Assembly: GCA_013214285.1 (NCBI GenBank)
Contig: JABSPW010000006.1
Coordinates: 1-64,000, forward strand
Direction: 5' to 3'
DNA from: Halioglobus sp.
GTDB lineage: Bacteria; Pseudomonadota; Gammaproteobacteria; Pseudomonadales; Halieaceae
Length of the DNA: 64,000 nt
The notes below the pieces were generated by a model. That model did not search any database, was not told the DNA's origin, and saw only the letters and a program-made list of their open reading frames with translations. The position numbers were made by a program, and so were the translations under genes. Shown in pieces: positions 33,333 through 43,484 of the stretch (position 1 is its first letter; the number at the start of each line of letters is the position of its first letter).

Positions 33333-34493
33333 ATGGACTCCCGTGAGCAACGCTATACACCATTTATAATTCTGTCTCTAGTGGCAGCGCTCGTCGTGAC
33401 GGTCGGACTCTGGGCGAAGGAGAAGGTGGCCGAGACGGGAGGGCGTGTTAGCCTGTCAGGTGACAGCGCAAGTGGGATGGAACGTTTTGAGTGGAAGATG
33501 ATCACCACCTGGCCCAAAAATCTTCCGGGATTGGGTTATGCGGCGGAAAACTTCGCACGTTATGTTGACGAAATGAGTGCGGGGAGACTGAGAGTTAGTG
33601 TGCACGGGGCAGGAGAAATTGTGCCGGCCATGGAAGTCTTTGATGCGGTATCCCAAGGAGTAGTCGATGCAGGTCACGGCGCCGCCTACTATTGGAAAGG
33701 AAAAGTGCCAGCATCTGTTTTTTTCACCTCGGTTCCATTTGGTATGACGGCACAGGAGATGAATGGCTGGCTTCATTATGGTGGTGGAATGGAGCTGTGG
33801 CGAGAAGCGTATGCTCCGTTCAACCTTGTGCCTTTTGCTGGTGGAAGCACTGGTGTGCAGATGGCGGGTTGGTACAACAAGGAAATAAACTCGATCGAAG
33901 ATATCGAGGGTTTGAATATGCGCATTCCTGGTCTTGCCGGTGAGGTCTTCGCGGAGGCGGGGGGCACCGCGGTGAGAATCGCTGGTGGCGAGCTGTACAC
34001 GTCGATGCAGACGGGTGTGATTGATGCGCTTGAATGGGTAGGCCCCTACAATGATTTGTCGCTTGGATTTCATGAGGTGGCGGACTATTACTATTATCCG
34101 GGTTGGCACGAGCCGGGCGCGATGCTGGAGATTATCATCAACAAGGATTCCCTTGCGGCGTTGCCAGCCGATTTGCAGGCTATCGTGACGGTTGCGGCTC
34201 GGGCGGTGAATCAGGATATGCTGGACGAGTACACCGCGCGCAACAATGATGCACTGGGTAGCTTGATCGATGAACATGGTGTGCAACTGCGCAAGTTACC
34301 GGATGATGTCCTGCTCGCTTTGTGGGATAGCACCCGCGTGGCACTGGACAAATTGATTGAGAACGACCCTATGGCGGACAGGGTGTATGAATCATACAGT
34401 GATTTTTATCGCGGAGTGCGCAACTATCATCATATATCCGAGCAGGCTTATATCAATGCTAGGGACCGTGTGCTGGGTGATGCTAAATATTAG
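33333..34493 (+). CDS. TRAP transporter substrate-binding protein, DctP family (TakP-like)
   Basis: WKMITTWPKNLPGLGYAAENFARYVDEMSAGRLRVSV, EWVGPYNDLSLGFHEVADYYYYPGWHEPG resembles the alpha-keto-acid (TakP) subgroup; N-terminal TM/signal anchor. Confidence 0.9.
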   Translation: MDSREQRYTPFIILSLVAALVVTVGLWAKEKVAETGGRVSLSGDSASGMERFEWKMITTWPKNLPGLGYAAENFARYVDEMSAGRLRVSVHGAGEIVPAMEVFDAVSQGVVDAGHGAAYYWKGKVPASVFFTSVPFGMTAQEMNGWLHYGGGMELWREAYAPFNLVPFAGGSTGVQMAGWYNKEINSIEDIEGLNMRIPGLAGEVFAEAGGTAVRIAGGELYTSMQTGVIDALEWVGPYNDLSLGFHEVADYYYYPGWHEPGAMLEIIINKDSLAALPADLQAIVTVAARAVNQDMLDEYTARNNDALGSLIDEHGVQLRKLPDDVLLALWDSTRVALDKLIENDPMADRVYESYSDFYRGVRNYHHISEQAYINARDRVLGDAKY

Positions 34494-34504
34494 CGCAGAG
34501 CAGG

Positions 34505-34897
34505 CTAGCCCTTTATCGCCCGGGTGCGCCCATTCTTATCGATGGCAACGTAGACGAATTCACCCTCCGTCACCTTGATCGGCTCGCCGTCATGTTGGGA
34601 GTTAATCCAGACCTCCACGACGATGCGCACGGAACTGCGTCCCACCTCAAGTACATCACAGTAGCACGAAACGACAGCCCCGACATGCACTGGAGTAAGG
34701 AAAGCCATGCCGTTGATCGCAACTGTGGCGGCCCGGCCATCCGCAACATCCATGGCGGTTATCAACCCTGCAATATCCATCTGTGATAATAACCAACCAC
34801 CGAAAATGTCGCCGCTGGCGTTGGTGTCTTTCGGCATGGCTACTGTCTGCAAGGAGAGCTCGCCGTGGGGTACCGGTGTGCTGTCTATATCGTTCAT
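34505..34897 (-). CDS. acyl-CoA thioesterase (YciA-type hotdog)
   Basis: LSLQTVAMPKDTNASGDIFGGWLLSQMDIAGLITAM is the YciA/BFIT family signature. Confidence 0.93.
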   Translation of the reverse strand: MNDIDSTPVPHGELSLQTVAMPKDTNASGDIFGGWLLSQMDIAGLITAMDVADGRAATVAINGMAFLTPVHVGAVVSCYCDVLEVGRSSVRIVVEVWINSQHDGEPIKVTEGEFVYVAIDKNGRTRAIKG

Positions 34898-34928
34898 TGT
34901 ACCTACCTGTTACCGATTGATTGCATCG

Positions 34929-36287
34929 TCATTTCACGGCCTCTGGTAACCAGGTCGCCATCCCCGGCATAAACCAGAGCGCCCCTATCAGGAGCAGCTG
35001 AAGAATTATAAAGGGAATGACGCCACGGTAGATAGCACCTGTGGGCACGGATGCCGGAGCGACACCGCGAAGATAGAACAGTGCGAAACCGAACGGAGGT
35101 GTGAGAAAAGAAGTTTGAAGATTGAGGGCAATCATTATCCCCAGCCATATCGGGTCGACACCCATAGCGAGCAGGATTGGGCCCACAATAGGTACAACGA
35201 CAAAGGTGATCTCGATGAAATCCAGTATGAAGCCGAGCAGGAAAATCACTACCATTACTACAAGTGTGGCACCCATGGCGCCGCCGGGCATGCCCTCGAA
35301 GAGGCCGTGGATAAGCTCCTCTCCCCCAAACCCTCGAAAAACCAGGGAGAATACGGCGGCACCGATCAGGATCAGGAACACCATGCAGGTAGTTTCCAGG
35401 GTCGCGGTCAACGCTTCTTTCAGTCGTGGCAGGTTCATCTGGCGTTTGGCAAGCGCGAGCAACAGTGCGCCCATCGCACCGATGCCTGAGGCTTCCGTCG
35501 GTGTCGCTGCGCCGGCAAGTATGGAACCAAGAACCAATACAATTAGCGCCAGGGGGGGCATTAAGCCGCGCACTACTTCACCAATACGGATCGGTTCCGC
35601 TTCACTGGCCGGGGTGGATTCTGGCCTCATACGCGCCAGTAGCAGGAGGTAAAGGATGTAGAGGGCAACCAGAGCAAGTCCCGGTATTAGCGCGCCTATG
35701 AACAGGTCCCCAACGGATACAGTTTTGGGGTTGTAGATGTTCATGTTGAGTTGGGCTTGTTGGTAAGCGGTAGACAGAATGTCGCCCAGCAGAACCAGTG
35801 CGATAGAGGGTGGTATGATTTGTCCTAGTGTACCGGTGGCGCAAATAGTCCCGGTTGCAGCGGCCGGGCTATAGCCGTTCTTCAGCATACTGGGCAACGA
35901 CAGCAGCCCCATGGTGACGACGGTTGCGCCCACGATACCCGTACTTGCGGCGAGAAACATACCCACTACAACCACGGAAATGGCGAGTCCGCCACGCAAC
36001 CCACCAAATAATCGTGCCATGCACTGCAGTAGTTCCTCTGCAACTCGAGAGCGTTCCAGGATAGTGCCCATTAGAATAAACAGAGGGACGGCGATTAAAG
36101 TAATGTTGTTGATGGTGCCGAAGATACGGCCGGGCAACGCGGAGAGAAAATCAGCATCAAATACGCCCGTGAGGATCCCACCGGCTGCGAAGGCAAGCGC
36201 CGTTCCAGCGAGCGTGAATGCGACCGGATAGCCGAGCATCAGCAAGAGGCAGACTGTGAGGAAAAGGTAAATGGAGATATATTCCAT
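34929..36287 (-). CDS. TRAP transporter large permease, DctM family
   Basis: MEYISIYLFLTVCLLLMLGYPVAFTLAGTALAFA...; many TMs; GFILDFIEITFVVVPIVGPIL. Confidence 0.95.
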   Translation of the reverse strand: MEYISIYLFLTVCLLLMLGYPVAFTLAGTALAFAAGGILTGVFDADFLSALPGRIFGTINNITLIAVPLFILMGTILERSRVAEELLQCMARLFGGLRGGLAISVVVVGMFLAASTGIVGATVVTMGLLSLPSMLKNGYSPAAATGTICATGTLGQIIPPSIALVLLGDILSTAYQQAQLNMNIYNPKTVSVGDLFIGALIPGLALVALYILYLLLLARMRPESTPASEAEPIRIGEVVRGLMPPLALIVLVLGSILAGAATPTEASGIGAMGALLLALAKRQMNLPRLKEALTATLETTCMVFLILIGAAVFSLVFRGFGGEELIHGLFEGMPGGAMGATLVVMVVIFLLGFILDFIEITFVVVPIVGPILLAMGVDPIWLGIMIALNLQTSFLTPPFGFALFYLRGVAPASVPTGAIYRGVIPFIILQLLLIGALWFMPGMATWLPEAVK

Positions 36288-36802
36288 CAGTGAGGCGGAC
36301 CCTCTACCAGCTCGAGCGCGCTGCGCAGTATCTCCGCGATACCCTGCAGACTCAGGTTGACTGCCGCAAGGGGAATGAATGTTTTCAATATGAAAACAGC
36401 GGGAATGCCGCCCGGCTCGGGAGACACTTCTCGTATTGTCCAAGACTCTGCTACGTAGTCAAGGCTGCTGATCAGGATGAAAACACTCAGCGGCAACAAA
36501 AAAATAATGCCACCCAGGCTATTAACCCACGCCTTGTTGCGTGCGCTGAAGGAACGGTAGAAAATATCCACACGGACGTGTGCGCCGGTTTTCAATGCGT
36601 AGGCCGCGCCCAGCAGGAATAGACCCCCGTGCATGTAAATAACGCCTTCCTGAGCCAGGATAGAACCGATACTGAAGCCATAGCGCATGATCACGATTAG
36701 GGACGTTAATAACGCCATACCGAGACTGAGCCACGCCAGCAAACGGCCGCATTGATCCGTGAAGCCGTCGATGAGTTGCACGCAGGCGCGCAGGAAGGAC
36801 AT
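36287..36802 (-). CDS. TRAP transporter small permease, DctQ family
   Basis: 171 aa 4-TM protein, start codon of dctM overlaps its stop (ATGA). Confidence 0.9.
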   Translation of the reverse strand: MSFLRACVQLIDGFTDQCGRLLAWLSLGMALLTSLIVIMRYGFSIGSILAQEGVIYMHGGLFLLGAAYALKTGAHVRVDIFYRSFSARNKAWVNSLGGIIFLLPLSVFILISSLDYVAESWTIREVSPEPGGIPAVFILKTFIPLAAVNLSLQGIAEILRSALELVEGPPH

Positions 36803-36897
36803 GGCAAACAGGTCTTTTTGATTATTCAGTCGCAGAGTATCATAGGTGTAAGGTGAAACGTTATTTCTCGCCTGATTTCAACTCTGGAAACGATATT

Positions 36898-37680
36898 ATG
36901 TTGACTCTCATTTCTCCTGCCAAAACGTTGGACTTTGATTCACCATCCACCTCACGCAAGAAAACGCAGCCTGTTTTTCTCGATCGTGCCGAGGAACTTG
37001 TTGAAGAGGCCCGACGTTTGTCACCCAACGATATTGAGCGATTGATGGGCGTGAGCGAAAAGATTGCAGTTTTGAACCACCAGCGGTTCATGGATTGGGG
37101 GAGACCGTTTACCTTAAAGAACGCCAAGCAGGCGCTTCTGGCCTTCAAAGGAGATGTTTACGTTGGGCTTGAGGCGGATTCGCTCAACTCGGCACAACTG
37201 GACTTTGCGCAGAAGCACCTGCGCGTCCTGTCTGGGCTTTACGGCGTGCTGCGCCCCCTCGATCTTATCCAGCCTTACCGGCTTGAGATGGGGTTGGCGT
37301 TTGCAAATGCAGGCGGCAAGGACCTATACCAATTCTGGGGGGATAAGATTACGCGGGAGCTCGACAAAGCGCTTGGCAAATCGGGAACAAAAGTACTGGT
37401 GAATCTGGCGTCCAAGGAGTACTTCCGTGCTGTGCGCCCCGGGGCTCTGGATGCTGAGATAATTACACCCATGTTCAAGGACTGGAAGGGCGATCGCTAC
37501 CGGGTAATCAGTTTTTTTGCCAAGCGGGCACGCGGTCAGATGGCGCGCTTCATTGTTGACCAGCAGTTGGGTGACCCTCGGGAGTTGAAGAAGTTTCGTG
37601 TTGACGGATATCGCTATAATAAGGCGGAATCTAGTGCCTTTGAGCTGGTTTTTACCCGTGATTCGGTACCGGGGAAGTAG
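36898..37680 (+). CDS. yaaA: peroxide stress protein YaaA (DUF328)
   Basis: MLTLISPAKTLDFDSPSTSRKKTQPVFLDRAEELVEEARRLSPNDIERLMGVSEKIAVLN. Confidence 0.97.
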   Translation: MLTLISPAKTLDFDSPSTSRKKTQPVFLDRAEELVEEARRLSPNDIERLMGVSEKIAVLNHQRFMDWGRPFTLKNAKQALLAFKGDVYVGLEADSLNSAQLDFAQKHLRVLSGLYGVLRPLDLIQPYRLEMGLAFANAGGKDLYQFWGDKITRELDKALGKSGTKVLVNLASKEYFRAVRPGALDAEIITPMFKDWKGDRYRVISFFAKRARGQMARFIVDQQLGDPRELKKFRVDGYRYNKAESSAFELVFTRDSVPGK

Positions 37681-37704
37681 ACGGAACTGGAAAATGCTTG
37701 CCCG

Positions 37705-38526
37705 TCACTCGGGGTCGGAGGAGAAGTCCGGGTCTCGCTTTTCTAGGAAAGCCAGCATGCCCTCCATTTGGTGCTTCCCGCTGGAAACCTTGTGCACGGC
37801 TTGGCGTTCAATGGCCAGCGCTGCATCCAGTGTCGAATGCTCGGCTCCAACCACGCATTGCAGTACGCCTGCTACGGACCATGGCGGCATGGCTGCTAGT
37901 TCGTGAGCCAGCTCAAGCGCTTTTTCCTGCAATATAGCGTTGGGCCAAACCTCCTGCACCAGGCCGATCTCCAAGGCCTTTGGGCCAGATATTTTCTTCG
38001 CGCGAAGAATGATATCCAGCGCCTGGTCGCGGCCGACACAGCGAGCGAGTCGGGCGGTGCCGCCCCAGGCGGGAACTGTGCCAATATCGAGCTCAGGCAG
38101 CCCGATTTTCGCGCCGTGCTCGGCGGCGAGCCGGAAGTGACAGGCCAGCGGTAGCTCTAAGCCGCCGCCCAGGCAATAGCCGCGAAGTACGGCGATGACC
38201 GGTTTATGTAATTGCTCAATACGAGATAATACGCGCAATCGTTGGTCCAGTAGCGCATCAATGCTACCTTTTTGCTCTATGCCTTGGCCAAGTTGTTTGA
38301 GATGCATACCGACTGAAAAATGCTCCTCGCCTGCTCCGCGGATAATGATTACTCGCACACTGTTATCTTCCGCCAGCGTTGTGATGGTTTCCTCAAGCGC
38401 ATCGATGAACTCTAGCGTCATACGGTTCATGGGTGCGTCATTATTGGTGATAATGACAACCGGGCCATCTTTTTCCAGAAGCAGGGCAGGCTTTTCGTCT
38501 TTCATCGTCGCTACCTGATCTCTCAA
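37705..38526 (-). CDS. enoyl-CoA hydratase/isomerase family protein
   Basis: IEQLHKPVIAVLRGYCLGGGLELPLACHFRLAAEHGAKIGLPELDIGTVPAWGGTARLARCVG. Confidence 0.93.
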   Translation of the reverse strand: MRDQVATMKDEKPALLLEKDGPVVIITNNDAPMNRMTLEFIDALEETITTLAEDNSVRVIIIRGAGEEHFSVGMHLKQLGQGIEQKGSIDALLDQRLRVLSRIEQLHKPVIAVLRGYCLGGGLELPLACHFRLAAEHGAKIGLPELDIGTVPAWGGTARLARCVGRDQALDIILRAKKISGPKALEIGLVQEVWPNAILQEKALELAHELAAMPPWSVAGVLQCVVGAEHSTLDAALAIERQAVHKVSSGKHQMEGMLAFLEKRDPDFSSDPE

Positions 38527-38538
38527 TGCATTGCAGTA

Positions 38539-39696
38539 TTACTTGAAGGGCAGCAACTCGGTAGTCGCCTGCCGGTAGTGTTCGTTGTGTTGTTGCTCGC
38601 GATGAGTGAAATCCGCCACGGCTGCCGAAAGTTCAGGATTTGCTATCCAGTGGTTCGACCAAGTGGTGATTGGGCGAAAACCACGCTGAATCTTGTGCTC
38701 ACCCTGCGCGCCAGGGTCGAAGCGGCGCAACTTGTTAGCAATGCAATACTCGATTCCCTGATAATAGCAAGCTTCAAAATGCAGAAAATCGAGCTCCTCC
38801 TCGCAGCCCCAGTAGCGTCCGTATAATGTATCGCTTGATCGGAAGTAAAGCGCGGCGGCGACCGTTCGACTGCCAAGCCTTGCCTGAACCATGATGACCT
38901 GATCACGCAGATTGGCGGCGGCATCAACGAAAAAGTCGCGCGTCAAGTAGCCGCTGTGACCGCTGCGTTTTGCATAGGTGAGTTGGTAAAAGCGGTGGAA
39001 CTGGTCCCAGTCGGCTTCGCTAATATCGTTTCCTTCCAATGTGTTCAGTTGCAGCCCCTGCTCGGCGACACGTCTTCGTTCTTTCTTTAGCGACTTGCGC
39101 TTGCGGCTATTAAAGGCTGACAGGAAATCTTCGAAGTTGTCATAGCCCTCGTTAAACCAATGAAACTGCGTCGCGAAGCGACGGTGCATGCCTGCAGCCA
39201 GTAACGTATCGCTGAGGTCTTCCTGCGGAAATAAAACGTGCCAGGAAGATAAGCCCTGCTGTAGCGCAAGGCTTTTCACCGCAGCGATGATCGCGTTAGT
39301 GCATTCATTCTTTTTTGCAGTTGGGTGCAAGCTCAGCCTGGGTCCTGTTGCAGGTGTAAAGGGTATGGCGGTGACAAGCTTGGGAAAGTAGGTGAGGCCA
39401 CTCTGTCGCCAGGCATCGGACCAGGACCAGTCGAAGACGTATTCGCCATAGGAGTGCGATTTCAGGTATAGCGGCATGAGTGCCACAACTTGGCTGTCTT
39501 TTCGCAGTACCAGATGACAGGGTTGCCAGCCGGTCTCCGCTGAGGTGCAACCGGATGTCTCCAGCCCATGCAGGAACTCGTGGCGCAGGAAAGGGTAGTC
39601 GGTGCCGCACAGTCCGTTCCATAGGGCAGCGGGTATTTTTGTGAGGCTGTGAAGGAATTCCGCTGTCAATCCGCCGTCTTGCGCAGTGCTTTCCAT
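38539..39696 (-). CDS. GNAT-superfamily / FemAB-like protein (PF04339-type)
   Basis: FLRHEFLHGLETSGCTSAETGWQPCHLVLRKDSQVVALMPLYLKSHSYGEYVFDWSWSDAW and FEACYYQGIEYCIANKLRRFDPGAQGEHKIQRGF. Confidence 0.88.
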   Translation of the reverse strand: MESTAQDGGLTAEFLHSLTKIPAALWNGLCGTDYPFLRHEFLHGLETSGCTSAETGWQPCHLVLRKDSQVVALMPLYLKSHSYGEYVFDWSWSDAWRQSGLTYFPKLVTAIPFTPATGPRLSLHPTAKKNECTNAIIAAVKSLALQQGLSSWHVLFPQEDLSDTLLAAGMHRRFATQFHWFNEGYDNFEDFLSAFNSRKRKSLKKERRRVAEQGLQLNTLEGNDISEADWDQFHRFYQLTYAKRSGHSGYLTRDFFVDAAANLRDQVIMVQARLGSRTVAAALYFRSSDTLYGRYWGCEEELDFLHFEACYYQGIEYCIANKLRRFDPGAQGEHKIQRGFRPITTWSNHWIANPELSAAVADFTHREQQHNEHYRQATTELLPFK

Positions 39697-39702
39697 GCCG
39701 TC

Positions 39703-40572
39703 CTAAGCCTGGTCCAGCGCGTAGTGGAGCGCAATGCCGATGAAGATCACCATACCTACCCAATTGTTATTCAGAAATGCCTCTAGACAGTGTTCAGGCT
39801 CGCGTTCGCGGAGCAGGTAGTGTTGGTACACAAATAGCCCGATGGCAATGAGTAGCGCGGCGTTGAAAAAAGCTCCAAGGCCGAATGCCCTGCCCGCTAA
39901 GAACAAGCAGGTCATACTCGCCCCCTGCAAAATGCCAATCATAAGGCGGTCAAAGTGGCCGAACAGAATGGCACTGGACTTGATGCCTATCTCCTGGTCA
40001 TCCGCCCGGTCCACCATAGCGTAGGCGGTATCATAGGCTATCGTCCACAGCAGGTTGCCACAGTAAACTAGCCACAGTGCGGCGGGCAAAGTGTTGAGTT
40101 GCGCGGCAAAGGCCATCGGTATCCCCCAGGAGAAAGCAGCACCCAGAACTAGTTGCGGCAGGTGAGTGTAGCGCTTCATAAAAGGGTAAGAAGATGCCAG
40201 CGCAATGGCTACTATGGATAACACAATGGTGAGTTCGTTGGTGAACAAGACCAGGACAAAGGCCAGCAACATCAGTACAACAAACAACATACTTGCCGCC
40301 CGCGGTGTCACCGCACCGGTGACCAGTGGGCGATACCGCGTGCGTGCTACGCCACCATCAAGGTGTCGATCGGCAAGGTCATTGACAATACAGCCGCCCG
40401 AGCGAGTGAGGAAGGTCCCTGCGACGAAGATAGCGAGAATTTTTAAATCAGGCAGTCCGCCCGCAGCCAACCACAAGGCCCAAAGGGTCGGCCACAGCAA
40501 AAGCAGAGTCCCGATGGGCCTGTCAAAGCGTATCAGCTGCAGTAGGGCAAGGGTCCTATCGGAAAACGTCAT
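39703..40572 (-). CDS. ubiA: 4-hydroxybenzoate octaprenyltransferase
   Basis: [44 protein letters not shown]. Confidence 0.96.
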   Translation of the reverse strand: MTFSDRTLALLQLIRFDRPIGTLLLLWPTLWALWLAAGGLPDLKILAIFVAGTFLTRSGGCIVNDLADRHLDGGVARTRYRPLVTGAVTPRAASMLFVVLMLLAFVLVLFTNELTIVLSIVAIALASSYPFMKRYTHLPQLVLGAAFSWGIPMAFAAQLNTLPAALWLVYCGNLLWTIAYDTAYAMVDRADDQEIGIKSSAILFGHFDRLMIGILQGASMTCLFLAGRAFGLGAFFNAALLIAIGLFVYQHYLLREREPEHCLEAFLNNNWVGMVIFIGIALHYALDQA

Positions 40573-40605
40573 GGAGCCTGTTTGCGGACTAACGGGCACG
40601 TAAGC

Positions 40606-41259
40606 TTACTGTTTTGTTGCCCTGATTGCAGCGCCTGCCCGGCCCCGCTGAGAGCGGTAGGCGGCTCGTGATCCTTGCCAGGGCCTGAAAGGCGCCAGGA
40701 AGACCTCACTCACCATCAGCTTTTTACCGTTTACCTCAAACCGGCAACGGCGGCCCCAGGCGGGTTCCTCCTGGTGGAACGCCGCCGGAATATAATCGCT
40801 GTCGCCGGGCATCAGGGCGATTTCAAAAGGGTGGCGACGCATACCCGGGTGCTTAAACAAAATCGCCCCCAGTGATCTGCTTTGCAGGTGCCGCAAGTGG
40901 GATAGATCACCCGCTAGGCTGGCACAGGGGAAAATACTGCGTGCGAAGACAACCGGAGCGCTGTCTAGCAACAGCACTACTTCGCGAACCAGAGATAATT
41001 GTCGTTGAGGCAGCGCCAGTAGAATGCGCTCGCTGGGCAGCGGTGCTTGCCAACCCTGGAAGAGCCTACGCACACTGAACGTGCCGCGTCCCGATGCAAT
41101 CAGCTTTTCGGTCAGTGAGCCGCTATCGGTCAGCCAGCGACGGGTGTCGGATGGAAGCGTTGCCGTGGTATGCCGGCAGACAGGCCGCCAGGGCGGCTCG
41201 CTGAGCACGCGCCTGCGAGCGTGCCGTACAGTTGTCTGGGATGGGGGTGAGTCGGACAC
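40606..41259 (-). CDS. ubiC: chorismate lyase
   Basis: WLTDSGSLTEKLIASGRGTFSVRRLFQGWQ...VREVVLLLDSAPVVFARSIFP; probable GTG start at 41259. Confidence 0.9.
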   Translation of the reverse strand: MSDSPPSQTTVRHARRRVLSEPPWRPVCRHTTATLPSDTRRWLTDSGSLTEKLIASGRGTFSVRRLFQGWQAPLPSERILLALPQRQLSLVREVVLLLDSAPVVFARSIFPCASLAGDLSHLRHLQSRSLGAILFKHPGMRRHPFEIALMPGDSDYIPAAFHQEEPAWGRRCRFEVNGKKLMVSEVFLAPFRPWQGSRAAYRSQRGRAGAAIRATKQ

Positions 41260-41531
41260 CGGATGAGAATCCTTTTCTGGAGTGGCGAGAATGGAGCATC
41301 GAGTGACCGCTTGCAAGGGATCTAGGGAACTACCTGGACATTTGCGCGATGGTTTAGCGTCTAACCTGAGTCCGTTTTGGCCTGAGAAAACCCTTGCACA
41401 TTTATTGTACAACCCTATAGTGTGCGTCTCGAAATTTGTCCTTTCTTTCGGTGACTCCGGCGGGGTTGCGGAAGTAACGTATAGGGTGCCCGCGTGCAGC
41501 GGAAAGGCGAAACCTAGGAGAGAGTAGTCGC

Positions 41532-42902
41532 ATGAGTAAGTGGGAGTGTATTGTCTGTGGACTGGTCTATGACGAGGAAGAAGGCTGGCCAGACGACGGC
41601 ATTGAGCCTGGGACAAAGTGGGAGGATGTTCCTGAAGACTGGTTATGCCCCGATTGCGGGGTGGGCAAGGAAGATTTTGAGCTGTTAGAGGAAACAGCCC
41701 AGGACGACGCGCCCCACCACGACGAGCCGGCTGTTGATAAAGAGAATGCGGCGGTTGTGATCCTCGGTACCGGCCTTGCAGGGTACGGAGTGGCCAAGGA
41801 ATTTCGTAAGCACGATACAGAGACGCCGCTCATCCTGATTACGTCTGACGATGGCCATGCGTATTCTAAGCCAATGCTCTCTACCGGCTTCACCAGAGGA
41901 CAGACTGCCGACGGCCTCGCACAGGCGGATGCGGGTAGCATGGGCACGCAGTTGAAAGCCAGCGTATGGACGATGACCAAGGTCAATGAGATTGATACTC
42001 AAAATCAGTTGATCAAGACCGGTGATGCGGACACCGCATTGCATTACGGGAAGCTGGTGCTAGCGCTTGGAGCGGATGTTATTCGTCCTCCCGTCGACGG
42101 AGATGGCCAGGCGCTGATTTACTCTGTTAACGATTTGCTCGACTATGCCGACTTTCGTTCGGCCATTGAAAAGCGTGATGTGAAGAAGGTCTGCATTATT
42201 GGCGGAGGCCTGATAGGCTGCGAATACACTAATGATCTTATCAACGGCGGATTTGAGGTTGAAACGGTGGACCCTCTCGGCTTTTGCTTGCCGACTCTGT
42301 TGCCCGAGCCTGCGGGTAAGGCGGTACAGGCGGCGCTGGAGGAAAAGGGCGCGACGTTCCATTTCGGCCCGCTGGTCACCGCAGTAAACAAAACGGATAG
42401 CGGCGTAACGGTCAGTCTCAACAATGGCGAAAAGTTGTCAGCCGACATCGTGCTGTCGGCCGTTGGCGTGCGACCCCGCATTTCGCTGGCACAGTCGAGC
42501 GGTATAAAGACTAATCGCGGCATTGTAACGAACCGACTGCTCGAAACCAGCGCGCCCAATGTTTATGCCATGGGCGACTGTGCCGAGGTCGATGGGCATG
42601 TGTTAGTCTACGTGGCACCTCTGATGGCGGCGGCCAAGGCGTTGGGCAAAACCCTGGCGGGTGAAGCGACGGAAGTCGTCTATCCGGCCATGCCGGTTAC
42701 TATCAAGACGCCCGCATGTCCTGTAGTTGTCGCTCCGGTGGCGCCTGAGACAGAAGGCGCCTGGACTATCGAAGTCACGGGCAACAATGTCAACGCACAG
42801 TTTCGAGATACCAGAGGCAAACTGTTGGGTTTTGCGCTGACCGGTGAAGCTATCAAGGAAAAAATGGCGTTGCAGAAAGAGCTCCCTGCAGTGCTGCCCT
42901 AA
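41532..42902 (+). CDS. rubredoxin-rubredoxin reductase fusion protein
   Basis: N-terminal rubredoxin [49 protein letters not shown] followed by FAD/NAD(P)-dependent reductase [21 protein letters not shown] ... [15 protein letters not shown]. Confidence 0.95.
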   Translation: MSKWECIVCGLVYDEEEGWPDDGIEPGTKWEDVPEDWLCPDCGVGKEDFELLEETAQDDAPHHDEPAVDKENAAVVILGTGLAGYGVAKEFRKHDTETPLILITSDDGHAYSKPMLSTGFTRGQTADGLAQADAGSMGTQLKASVWTMTKVNEIDTQNQLIKTGDADTALHYGKLVLALGADVIRPPVDGDGQALIYSVNDLLDYADFRSAIEKRDVKKVCIIGGGLIGCEYTNDLINGGFEVETVDPLGFCLPTLLPEPAGKAVQAALEEKGATFHFGPLVTAVNKTDSGVTVSLNNGEKLSADIVLSAVGVRPRISLAQSSGIKTNRGIVTNRLLETSAPNVYAMGDCAEVDGHVLVYVAPLMAAAKALGKTLAGEATEVVYPAMPVTIKTPACPVVVAPVAPETEGAWTIEVTGNNVNAQFRDTRGKLLGFALTGEAIKEKMALQKELPAVLP

Positions 42903-42932
42903 GGCAGCCTCCCGGTTGGTTGGTCAGGCTTG

Positions 42933-43484
42933 GTGTTGACATCGAGAGCCGAACGTCCAATCCGACGCTGGCTGGAAGAGTTTGTCGTTGGGCTTGACTT
43001 GTGTCCCTTCGCGCGCCCCTTGCTGGACTCTCCCTCACTGCGCATTGCCATATGTGAGTATACCGAGCGGGCGGCGTTGCGCCGCTCATTTCTCGAAGAG
43101 TTGAATTTACTGCAGAATAGCAACGAGGCTGCGATCGCTACCACGTTATTGGCGATGCCCTGCGCCCTTGAAAAATTTGAAGATTTCCTAGATTTTTTTT
43201 ACGAGGCTGACGATTTGCTGCATGGTTGCGGACTATCAGGGCACGTGCAGCTGGCCAGTTTCCATCCGCGTTACCGGTTTGCCGGCGAGCTGGAAGGCAC
43301 AGCGAGCCACTACAGTAACCGGTCGCCGTATCCGATGCTCCACCTTTTACGGGAAAATATGCTGGGTCGGGTGCTGGCAGCCTTTCCCGAACCGGAGCAG
43401 ATTCCCTTACAGAATATCCATCGGTTGAACATGATCGGCGATGAAGACATGGCGCGACGCTGGTGTGCACTTTTTTCCGACTAG
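42933..43484 (+). CDS. DUF1415 family protein
   Basis: WLEEFVVGLDLCPFARPLLDSPSLRIAI...GHVQLASFHPRYRFAGELEGTASHYSNRSPYPMLHLLRE. Confidence 0.88.
   Translation: MLTSRAERPIRRWLEEFVVGLDLCPFARPLLDSPSLRIAICEYTERAALRRSFLEELNLLQNSNEAAIATTLLAMPCALEKFEDFLDFFYEADDLLHGCGLSGHVQLASFHPRYRFAGELEGTASHYSNRSPYPMLHLLRENMLGRVLAAFPEPEQIPLQNIHRLNMIGDEDMARRWCALFSD

Noticed and set aside
33456-34286. 276-aa minus-strand ORF
   Set aside because: Antisense to the DctP-type receptor gene; His/Arg-rich shadow ORF.
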